64,000 bases of DNA. It comes from Pinirhizobacter sp036499745 (GTDB taxonomy: Bacteria; Pseudomonadota; Gammaproteobacteria; Xanthomonadales; Rhodanobacteraceae). The translations under genes and the position numbers were made by a program. The notes below the pieces were generated by a model. It worked only from the letters and a program-made list of their open reading frames with translations. It had not been told where the DNA came from and made no database searches. Below are positions 58,501 to 64,000 of the stretch, piece by piece. The stretch spans positions 1 through 64,000 of the forward strand of contig NZ_DASYDG010000026.1 in assembly GCF_036499745.1 (NCBI RefSeq), in the 5' to 3' direction. Numbering within the stretch: position 1 is the first letter of the stretch; every line of letters begins with the position of its first letter.

Positions 58501-58797
58501 ATGCCAAAGGCAGCTAAGCAAGCAATACCCTCGGAAGGCGATCAGAAATCGCTTTCTGCCCGCCAGCAGGCAGCGGTCGATGCGCTCACGAGCGCTTTCC
58601 TGACCGTCAAGGAAGTCGCCGACCCGGCACCGCCGGCGACTCCTGGGGAAGCGTTCTTCGGGCCCGACTTCGGCTTTGTCGAAGGGCAGCTCAATACGTT
58701 CCTATGGACCGCACACGATGCCCTAAAGCAAGCCATCGAGTGCTTCGCAGACTCTGCCGAAGACGGCGTTGAGGTGCCCGATGTCACCCCGCATTGA
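58501..58797 (+). CDS. Small early protein of unknown function
   Basis: 98 aa, acidic, partly low-complexity (VADPAPPATPGEAFFGPDFG) with a helical end (FLWTAHDALKQAIECFADSA). Starts 3 bp after the previous stop. Confidence 0.66.
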   Translation: MPKAAKQAIPSEGDQKSLSARQQAAVDALTSAFLTVKEVADPAPPATPGEAFFGPDFGFVEGQLNTFLWTAHDALKQAIECFADSAEDGVEVPDVTPH

Positions 58798-58912
58798 GGA
58801 TGACGACGGACTTCCCCCATGCGTGGGCGAAAGCTTCCGCCAAACCACCTATGACATTCACCGCTCCGCCTTTGAGGCAGAGCTCGACGACCAGGAAACC
58901 GACCATGAATGA
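58781..58912 (+). CDS. Very small early protein (43 aa)
   Basis: Encodes MSPRIEDDDGLPPCVGESFR and ends ...ETDHE. GAGGTG lies 5 nt upstream of the ATG. It overlaps the preceding gene by 17 nt and the next (DUF3164) start by 8 nt, so it fills the only gap in this part of the operon. No family known; too short for confident domain reading. Confidence 0.55.
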   Translation: MSPRIEDDDGLPPCVGESFRQTTYDIHRSAFEAELDDQETDHE

Positions 58913-59519
58913 CGACACCATCCCTGCTGGCCACCGTCGCGACGGCCAAGGCCGCCTCGTCCCGGAGGCAAACATCAAGCCGATCGATCGACTGCGCGAC
59001 GAGCTCGTGCGCGAGCTGTACGCCAAAGCGGAGAAGCTCCACGACGCGATCGCCGCCTTCAAGCTGGAAGCGTTCAGCGCGATCGACACGTTCGCCCAGA
59101 TGAGTGCCGAGGAATACCAGGTCAGCCTGGGCGGCAAGAAGGGCAACATCACCTTGTTGAGCTTCGACGGCGAGATCCGCGTGCAGCGCGCCGTGGCTGA
59201 ATACATCCAGTTCGACGAGCGCCTGCAGGCGGCGAAGGAACTGATCGACGAATGCCTCCATGAGTGGACGATCGGTGCCCGCCCGGAGGTCTCCACGCTC
59301 GTGCAGGATGCGTTCCGCGTCGACGCCGCTGGTAAGTTGCGGACCGGCTCGATCCTTGCGCTGCGTCGCCTGGACATTACCGACGAGCGCTGGCTGCGTG
59401 CCATGAAAGCGATCGCCGACGCGGTCCAGGTCGTCGGCAGCAGGAGCTACGTCCGTTTCCACCGTCGTGATGCCAGCGGCGAGTATCAGGCGCTCAGCCT
59501 CGACATCGCGGGGGTGTGA
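58905..59519 (+). CDS. DUF3164-family early protein
   Basis: 204 aa, with the DUF3164 core: RLVPEANIKPIDRLRDELVR, AAFKLEAFSAIDTFAQMSAE, LGGKKGNITLLSFDGEIRVQ and GSRSYVRFHRRDASGEY. This family is a landmark of Mu-like early operons. Its biochemical role is not established. Confidence 0.85.
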   Translation: MNDDTIPAGHRRDGQGRLVPEANIKPIDRLRDELVRELYAKAEKLHDAIAAFKLEAFSAIDTFAQMSAEEYQVSLGGKKGNITLLSFDGEIRVQRAVAEYIQFDERLQAAKELIDECLHEWTIGARPEVSTLVQDAFRVDAAGKLRTGSILALRRLDITDERWLRAMKAIADAVQVVGSRSYVRFHRRDASGEYQALSLDIAGV

Positions 59520-59521
59520 CC

Positions 59522-59797
59522 ATGTATGCCTTTTGCTACGCGTCTGGCGAAATTAAGTTCGGTCGCTCCGTTCCCAAGGGAGCGATCGAGATCGCACATG
59601 GACCGGCGATGTCGCTCAAGAAGTACATCGCCGCTTCCGCCCGGTTGGGCTATGACAACGAAACCCTCCTGGTTCCCGGTGTGCCCGAAGCGCCTGACCA
59701 GCAGCTGGCCGGCGATGCACTCGCTCGCTATATGGCATGGCTCGGTCAGCGTTCAGTCGCGGGCGTTGTGGTCAACAGCATGAGGGCTACGGCATGA
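59522..59797 (+). CDS. Host-nuclease-inhibitor-position small early protein
   Basis: 91 aa, MYAFCYASGEIKFGRSVPKG then AIEIAHGPAMSLKKYIAASA. Small proteins with this look follow DUF3164 in other Mu-like phages; no function is recognised. A GTG at 59516 that overlaps the previous stop is an alternative start. Confidence 0.7.
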   Translation: MYAFCYASGEIKFGRSVPKGAIEIAHGPAMSLKKYIAASARLGYDNETLLVPGVPEAPDQQLAGDALARYMAWLGQRSVAGVVVNSMRATA

Positions 59798-60009
59798 GCG
59801 AGGTCACCCTCCAGATCAACGTCTCGGGCTCGTGGAAGAACCTGATCACCTTCGACGCATCGCGTGCGCCCGAAGTTCGCAAGGCCGTTTCTGGCCTTTC
59901 TGCTGCGCTCGGTGCCAGCGCTAAGTGGTGTTTCGTTCATGACGGCGGCCGCCGCGAATGGCTCCAGAACTCGCTGGTCGAAGCTTTTTCAAAGGAGCGG
60001 ACGCCATGA
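59794..60009 (+). CDS. Small early protein of unknown function
   Basis: 71 aa, beta start (EVTLQINVSGSWKNLITFDA) and helical middle (APEVRKAVSGLSAALGAS), ending SKERTP. Overlaps both neighbours by 4 nt. Not recognised. Confidence 0.68.
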   Translation: MSEVTLQINVSGSWKNLITFDASRAPEVRKAVSGLSAALGASAKWCFVHDGGRREWLQNSLVEAFSKERTP

Positions 60010-60356
60010 TCGGTGAAGTGCGTACATGCCGTAAATGCGGTTGCACGGAGACCTCGGCCTGCGAGGGCGGCTGCTGGTGGGTTGCGGACGACCTTTGCAG
60101 TGCGTGTTACCCGTCGGAGCAACAGCACTCAACGGGAGGTCGACTGATGCGGCAGATCCTTCGGCACGTCGTGCTGCCAATAGTCCTCAATGTCGCCTAC
60201 CTGGTCCTTTGTTTCCAGCTGACCGGGGCGTTCGGGTTCGCGATGGCCTTGTGCTGGTCGATCTATTTCGGGCTCCCGTTCGGCAAGGGCCCATCGGTCG
60301 GCAAGTGGATGCGCGAACGTTCGCGCATCGCCCAGTTCAAGGAGTCCAGCCGATGA
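60006..60356 (+). CDS. Cys-rich zinc-binding / membrane two-part protein
   Basis: 116 aa. Residues 1-38 form the compact CRKCGCTETSACEGGCWW...CSACY module found in many phage small proteins. Residues ~48-95 add two membrane segments (VVLPIVLNVAYLVLCFQL and AFGFAMALCWSIYFGLPFG). An in-frame ATG at 60147 has GGGAGGT 6 nt upstream, so a second 69-aa product with only the membrane part may be made. Possibly a fusion of two small genes. Confidence 0.72.
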   Translation: MIGEVRTCRKCGCTETSACEGGCWWVADDLCSACYPSEQQHSTGGRLMRQILRHVVLPIVLNVAYLVLCFQLTGAFGFAMALCWSIYFGLPFGKGPSVGKWMRERSRIAQFKESSR

Positions 60357-61036
60357 GCCGCGACAACATTCTCCGGAAGATCAAGGCCTGCCTGCGTCTG
60401 GCGGCCTCGTCGAACCCGAACGAAGCCGCCGCCGCGCTGCGCCAAGCGCAGGCCATGATGCGCGCGCACGGCGTCACGCACGCCGAGGCAATGGACGTCG
60501 ACGACGCCGCGGTCGGCACACGCTGTCGCGGCACCACGCCACCGAACTCGTTATGCCAGCTGGCGTACCTGGCTGCCCGAGGCTTCGGGTGCCGGATGAT
60601 CATCGACTTCGAGCGGGCTGGCCGATCGCTTCGAACGATCTTTCGGTTCTACGGCACCGATGGGGCGTCTGAGATCTCGGCATTCGCCTATACGGTGCTC
60701 CGCCGCCAGCTCGACGCCGATCGCACGAAGCACACGGCCCGCGTCCGGAAGCGCGGCAACCGCGAAGCCCGTGGCGAACAGTTTGCGCTCGCCTGGGTCG
60801 CCGCGGTCGAGCGCCTCTTCCCCGAGGCCCAGGTGCCTGAACCCAAGCGCCTCGCCATCGACGATATGTTCAAACAGCGTCACCCGAACACATCGGTGGG
60901 CCCTGGCCGTGACCTGTCCATGAAGGGCAAGGCCGGAGACAGAGACCGTGAGGCCGGGTTCATCGCCGGCACCAAGGCCAAGCTGCACCGGGGTGTCAAG
61001 GGCGCTTCGACGCTCGGCCTGGAGCAGCTCCCGTGA
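60353..61036 (+). CDS. DUF2786/DUF7168-type early protein
   Basis: 227 aa. The N-terminus is the DUF2786 helix pair (DNILRKIKACLRLAASSNPN, AALRQAQAMMRAHGVTHAEA); the rest has IFRFYGTDGASEISAFAYTV and ARGEQFALAWVAAVERLFPE. This family is frequent in Mu-like and other phages. Enzymatic role not known. ATGA overlap with the previous gene. Confidence 0.84.
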   Translation: MSRDNILRKIKACLRLAASSNPNEAAAALRQAQAMMRAHGVTHAEAMDVDDAAVGTRCRGTTPPNSLCQLAYLAARGFGCRMIIDFERAGRSLRTIFRFYGTDGASEISAFAYTVLRRQLDADRTKHTARVRKRGNREARGEQFALAWVAAVERLFPEAQVPEPKRLAIDDMFKQRHPNTSVGPGRDLSMKGKAGDRDREAGFIAGTKAKLHRGVKGASTLGLEQLP

Positions 61037-61272
61037 CGATGGCGCCCGACAGCAAGGCTTCGCGGGTGCTGCGGGTGCTCGCTGAAGGCCCGGCCACGAC
61101 GGGCGAGGTGGCGGCAGAACTGGGCTGGAACGTCCATCTGACATGCGCCCACCTGAAAAACCTGCATCTGGCCGGCAAGGTGAGCCGGAAACGGTTCCCG
61201 GCTCCCGGCCGATTGGTGCGGTTTCTTTGGTCGATCGTGGATGAAGGGATGCGTAATGACGCCAGCCATTAA
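61033..61272 (+). CDS. Small early winged-helix protein
   Basis: 79 aa with a wHTH layout: SKASRVLRVLAEGPATTGEV then AAELGWNVHLTCAHLKNLHL and RLVRFLWSIV. It starts at a GTG that overlaps the previous stop (GGAG 8 nt upstream); ATG 61039 is possible. Probably DNA-binding. Confidence 0.75.
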   Translation: MTMAPDSKASRVLRVLAEGPATTGEVAAELGWNVHLTCAHLKNLHLAGKVSRKRFPAPGRLVRFLWSIVDEGMRNDASH

Positions 61273-61723
61273 GGCCAAGCCTGTCCGCAACGGTCAGCTG
61301 GCCATGATTCACATCGCGGCCCAGCAGGTCGGCATGGACGACTCGACGTACCGCGACATGCTGTGGTCGATCGCCCGCGTCCGGTCCGCCAAGGACCTCG
61401 ACCTGGCTGGCCGAGAGGCCGTGCTCAAACACCTGGCCGCTTGCGGCTGGAAAGACGCACGTCGACCCGCTGGCCAGCGCCCTACATATAAGAGGGGCTC
61501 CCAGGCGGCGCTCATCCGTCATCTGTGGACTCGTCTGGCCGAGGCCGGCGAGGTGCAGGATGGTTCTGACCAGGCTCTTCGTGCTTTTGTCCGCGGCCAG
61601 TCGGCTCCATACCATCCCGGCAAGTCCGGGTGGGACCATCCCAACCTGCTGCCGGCCTGGGTGGCTGGCAAGGTCATCGAGCACCTCAAGCAGTGGTGCG
61701 ACCGTGCGGACGTGGACCGGTAA
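61256..61723 (+). CDS. gemA: Mu gp16/GemA-like protein (DUF1018)
   Basis: 155 aa. The GemA family pattern is clear: QLAMIHIAAQQVGMDDSTYR then DMLWSIARVRSAKDLDLAGR at the start, RRPAGQRPTYKRGSQAALIR in the middle, and KSGWDHPNLLPAWVAGKVIE at the end. In Mu, GemA affects host DNA gyrase/relaxation and early gene expression. It directly precedes the Mor/C-like gene, as in Mu. Confidence 0.87.
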   Translation: MTPAIKAKPVRNGQLAMIHIAAQQVGMDDSTYRDMLWSIARVRSAKDLDLAGREAVLKHLAACGWKDARRPAGQRPTYKRGSQAALIRHLWTRLAEAGEVQDGSDQALRAFVRGQSAPYHPGKSGWDHPNLLPAWVAGKVIEHLKQWCDRADVDR

Positions 61724-62076
61724 TGGGCAAGCCGGCCTCCCGCATCCCCGAGCTGATCCGCGACTGGGCGGAGATTGCCGCCGAAGTGCTGGCTGACTCT
61801 GGTGTGGGCAAGGAGCGCTCCCAGGAGCTTGGCCTGCAGGTCGTCCGCCGCGTGTGTGAGGCCTACGCTGGCCAGCAGTTCTATATGCCCGTGTGGCTGG
61901 CGATGCGGATCACGGAGCGTGACCGTAAGATTGCCACCGAGGTCGCTTCTGGCCGCAGCCCTGACGCGGTCGCCAAGACCTACCAGCTGCACCTCACTAC
62001 TGTTTATGCCATCTGCCGGCGCGTTGCCGCCGCTGAGCTTGCCGAGCGTCAGCAGACGCTCTTCGCGGACGATTGA
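61723..62076 (+). CDS. Mor/C-family transcriptional activator
   Basis: 117 aa. The C-terminal HTH and the loop before it match Mor/C: GQQFYMPVWLAMRITERDRK and VAKTYQLHLTTVYAICRRVA. The N-terminal part is the dimer helix (ELIRDWAEIAAEVLADSGVG). It is the last early gene and the only family member in the prophage, so it may combine the roles of Mu Mor and C and turn on late genes directly. One base overlaps the GemA stop (TAATG). Proposed target: the 32-bp elements at 40.4 and 47.5 kb. Confidence 0.85.
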   Translation: MGKPASRIPELIRDWAEIAAEVLADSGVGKERSQELGLQVVRRVCEAYAGQQFYMPVWLAMRITERDRKIATEVASGRSPDAVAKTYQLHLTTVYAICRRVAAAELAERQQTLFADD

Positions 62077-62163
62077 TAGCAGCCTCGCTGCCTTTCATCC
62101 CCTGCAAGTCGTTTTCAGTTTGGCTTCCCGTTATTACCCTTGTCGTCCCTCTATTTCCCGGTT

Positions 62164-62203
62164 TATCAAACGGTCTAGCCCTGGAATATCAAGACAGGGA
62201 TTA
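62164..62203 (-). other. Right prophage end with two transposase-type boxes
   Basis: Read outward to inward on the minus strand: TAATCCCTGTC, TTGATA (62187-62192), then TTGATA (62164-62169), 23 bp apart and 11 bp from the border, mirroring the left end. Inside lie two TTCCCG-containing repeats (about 62126 and 62155) that could be extra binding sites. Confidence 0.7.
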
Positions 62204-62209
62204 CCTCGG
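62204..62209. repeat. Right target-site duplication of the prophage
   Basis: CCTCGG, matching 22605-22610; first host bases after the prophage. It lies 27 bp upstream of the start codon of the phosphatase gene. Confidence 0.7.
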
Positions 62210-62235
62210 GGCGATGCGTCCCCCAAGGGGTTTCC

Positions 62236-63138
62236 ATGATGAAGTTTGTTCCGTCCGCGCTCGTGGCCGTCCTGTCCCTGGCCGGTTGCGCCCATGCGCC
62301 ACGCGCGGCCGCACCCGCCACGGCAGCGCAGGCTGCGACACCCGCCGAACCCGCCGGTCCCGGTGCCGACGACAACCTCAATGCCGTCGCCTGGTCGCAG
62401 AACGCCAGCGAGCACGACTTCATCTTCCTGCAGACCTTCCGGGACGCCCAGGAGAAACTTCTCAAGGCGAAGAAAGACCCCGCCTGGGACGCGCTGCCGA
62501 AAGACGACCGTGAGGCCCATCCCTCATTGAAAGGCCTGAAGCCTGCCGTGGTCCTCGACATCGACGAAACCGCACTGGACAACTCGCCGTACCAGGCGCG
62601 CCTGATCCGTTCCGGCGGGGAATTCAACGAAGCCGACTGGGCTGCCTGGTGCAAGGAAGCCATCGCCCGCCCGATGCCCGGCGCGGTGGAGTTCACGAAG
62701 TTCGCGGCCGGCCACGGCATCGCGGTGATCTACATCTCCAACCGTGCGAAGGACCTCGACGAGGCCACCCTCGCCAATCTGCGCTCGGCCGGCTTCCCTG
62801 TCGCGGGGAAGGATTCCTTCCTCGGCCTCGGCACCTTCGTCGAGGGATGCGAGCAGGTGGGCAGCGAGAAGGGCTGCCGGCGCCAGCGCGTCGCGAAGGA
62901 CTATCGGGTGCTGATGCAGTTCGGCGACCAGATCGCCGATTTCGCGAACGTGCCGGGCAACACGGCCCAGGGCCGCGAGAAGGCGATGACGCCCTATACC
63001 GCATGGATCGGCGAGCGCTGGTTCGTGCTGCCGAATCCCACCTACGGCGCGTGGGAGAGCACTTTGTTCGACAACGACTACACGCTGCCGCGTGCGGAAC
63101 GGCGCCAGAAGAAGGTCGAGTCGCTTCAAGTCAAGTAA
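62236..63138 (+). CDS. HAD-superfamily acid phosphatase / 5'-nucleotidase lipoprotein, e(P4) family
   Basis: 300 aa. Lipoprotein signal with lipobox SLAGC (Cys18), an Ala/Pro-rich linker, then the HAD class-C core: VVLDIDETALDNSPYQ (nucleophile Asp and general acid Asp), IYISNRAKDLDEATL with Ser/Asn of motif II, and LMQFGDQIADF as motif IV. It should dephosphorylate nucleotides or other phosphomonoesters at the outer membrane. AAGGGG precedes the ATG. The prophage border is 27 bp upstream, so the native promoter has been displaced. Confidence 0.88.
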   Translation: MMKFVPSALVAVLSLAGCAHAPRAAAPATAAQAATPAEPAGPGADDNLNAVAWSQNASEHDFIFLQTFRDAQEKLLKAKKDPAWDALPKDDREAHPSLKGLKPAVVLDIDETALDNSPYQARLIRSGGEFNEADWAAWCKEAIARPMPGAVEFTKFAAGHGIAVIYISNRAKDLDEATLANLRSAGFPVAGKDSFLGLGTFVEGCEQVGSEKGCRRQRVAKDYRVLMQFGDQIADFANVPGNTAQGREKAMTPYTAWIGERWFVLPNPTYGAWESTLFDNDYTLPRAERRQKKVESLQVK

Positions 63139-63272
63139 GATCAAATAGTTAGTTGATAGTATATGAGATGTTGCCTTAGCAATATCATCCAACTATCATT
63201 CTCCTCGCCGAAACCTGTAGCGCCCAAAGCAATGCAGGCAAGGCCATTTCCCTTTCCGGCTTCGGGCTGGAT

Positions 63273-63306
63273 AACCCCGTGAGGCCTCGCGTCTCCGGGG
63301 TTTTTT
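63273..63306 (+). terminator. Intrinsic terminator after the phosphatase gene
   Basis: Stem AACCCCG (63273-63279) / CGGGGTT (63296-63302) with a 16-nt loop and a T-run after it. The stretch 63139-63200 before it is AT-rich and carries a weak TGATAGT/ACTATCA inverted repeat but no gene. Confidence 0.8.
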
Positions 63307-63358
63307 CTTGGGCGTGTATCCTCCACCTCCCCGCCGACCGCGCCGCCGACCCTTCCCC

Positions 63359-64000
63359 ATGCGCCGCTCTTCCTCCGCCACCTGGGTACTCCTGCTGGTC
63401 ATCGCGCTGCTTGCCGCCTGCAACCGGCAGAAGGAAGCACCGGGCACGCCGGGCGGCGGATCGCCGGAAGACGCTACCCGCGAATCGCTGGCCCTGCTGC
63501 GCGACGGCAAGTTCGACCTGTTCTGGAAACATGCGCTGCCGCCAGCGGACTTCGCCACGCTGCGTGCCGACTGGCCGCGCCGCAACGCCGCACAGGCGCC
63601 GATCAACCCCGACGACGAGGCAAAGTTCGAGGCAGGCGTGAAGCGGCTGACCGAGCCGGATGCGGAGAAGAAACTCTTCGCCGAGCTGCGTCCCACCCTC
63701 GTCCGCTTCGATCGCGACTACAAGGACCAGATGCCGCTCGTTTCCGGTGTCGGCCAGTCGATGGCGCTCACCGCCATCGACCAGGACAAGGACCTCACGC
63801 TGTCGCAAAAGCGTCAGCTGCGGGAAGCGGTGAACGTGATGGCGCCGTGGACGCAGACGGTGGGCTGGGGCGACCAGTTCAAAGCGAAAGAGGCCATCGG
63901 GATCGTGATCGACACCGCGCGCAAGGCGAACCTGTCCACGCCGGAAGCCTTGCATGCGATGACCTTCGAACAATCCATGGCCACATGGTCCGTGGCGTGG
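63359..64000 (+). CDS. Lipoprotein of unknown function, 3' end outside the window
   Basis: At least 214 residues. Lipoprotein signal LVIALLAAC (Cys21), then a helical mature region (ATRESLALLRDGKFDLFWKH; KQLREAVNVMAPWTQTVGWG). No recognised family. Transcribed in the same direction as the phosphatase gene but separated by a terminator. Confidence 0.85.
   Translation, partial: MRRSSSATWVLLLVIALLAACNRQKEAPGTPGGGSPEDATRESLALLRDGKFDLFWKHALPPADFATLRADWPRRNAAQAPINPDDEAKFEAGVKRLTEPDAEKKLFAELRPTLVRFDRDYKDQMPLVSGVGQSMALTAIDQDKDLTLSQKRQLREAVNVMAPWTQTVGWGDQFKAKEAIGIVIDTARKANLSTPEALHAMTFEQSMATWSVAW

Larger units (their letters stand above)
22611..62203. mobile_element. Mu-type transposable siphophage prophage, complete-looking (39.6 kb)
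   Basis: Bounded by a 6-bp direct repeat and inverted paired TTGATA boxes. It carries a DDE transposase with a MuB-like ATPase, a repressor, a Ner-like protein, GemA, a Mor/C activator, lysis genes, Mu gp27/gp28-type terminase, portal, MuF, protease-capsid, and a long-tail siphovirus module with tape measure and no sheath. All structural genes are open, with no IS or frameshift damage seen, so the prophage could be active. Early genes run right, late genes left, diverging at about 49.2 kb, unlike the colinear layout of phage Mu. Confidence 0.92.

Noticed and set aside
62073..62078. A further TTGATA at the end of the Mor/C gene as a third end box
   Set aside because: It has the opposite orientation, no matching spacing, and overlaps the gene's stop codon; likely chance.
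1..64000. tRNA, rRNA, integrase-type attachment site
   Set aside because: No cloverleaf-like tRNA or rRNA sequence was recognised and the prophage has a DDE transposase instead of a site-specific integrase.

Overview
The window is high-GC, densely coded gammaproteobacterial DNA. The host genes (secB-gpsA, rpmB-rpmG, glk beside a MalK/UgpC-type ATPase, tdk, rep, mutM, hemB) and their order suggest Xanthomonadales, most likely Rhodanobacteraceae (Luteibacter/Dyella type). That placement is inferred from gene content and protein style; no 16S gene or database search was available.

Host left arm (1-22,604): partial hemB; a sugar-ABC ATPase diverging from glucokinase across a LacI-type palindrome; a lower-GC secreted HEXXH protein; a SNF2-family helicase; secB-gpsA; rpmB-rpmG; a fatty-acid desaturase; a four-gene Gld-like ABC-2 operon; mutM; a secreted PLC-like phosphodiesterase; tdk with an unknown partner; rep; and two tandem AI-2E-family membrane proteins. 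Two REP-like inverted repeats with nearly identical arms lie at 9.8 and 20.3 kb.

Prophage (22,611-62,203, 39,593 bp): a complete-looking Mu-type transposable phage. It is flanked by a 6-bp direct repeat CCTCGG. At each end two TTGATA boxes lie 23 bp apart, inverted between the ends and exactly 11 bp from the border. The genome is organised divergently. A lysogeny operon (HTH repressor, then a zinc-ribbon/membrane protein) and the late genes run leftward from about 49.2 kb. The late order is holin, lysin, Rz/Rz1; small and large terminase; portal; MuF; protease-capsid fusion; connectors; tail tube; frameshifted tail chaperone; tape measure; tail tip; fibre. No sheath is present, so the particle should be a siphovirus. 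Early genes run rightward from 49.2 to 62.1 kb: Ner-like protein, HTH proteins, DUF3102, DDE transposase, MuB-like ATPase, a string of small unknowns, DUF3164, DUF2786, GemA and a Mor/C-type activator.

How it works together (inference): repressor and Ner-like protein compete at the 49.16-49.25 kb operators. The transposase and ATPase replicate the element through the end boxes. The Mor/C protein made last then switches on the late genes, plausibly through a 32-bp element (29/32 identical) found only upstream of the lysis module and upstream of the capsid module, the positions of Mu Plys and PI.

Host right arm (62,204-64,000): an e(P4)-type acid phosphatase lipoprotein, whose start codon is only 27 bp from the prophage border, and a partial lipoprotein. 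No rRNA, tRNA or CRISPR array was recognised.
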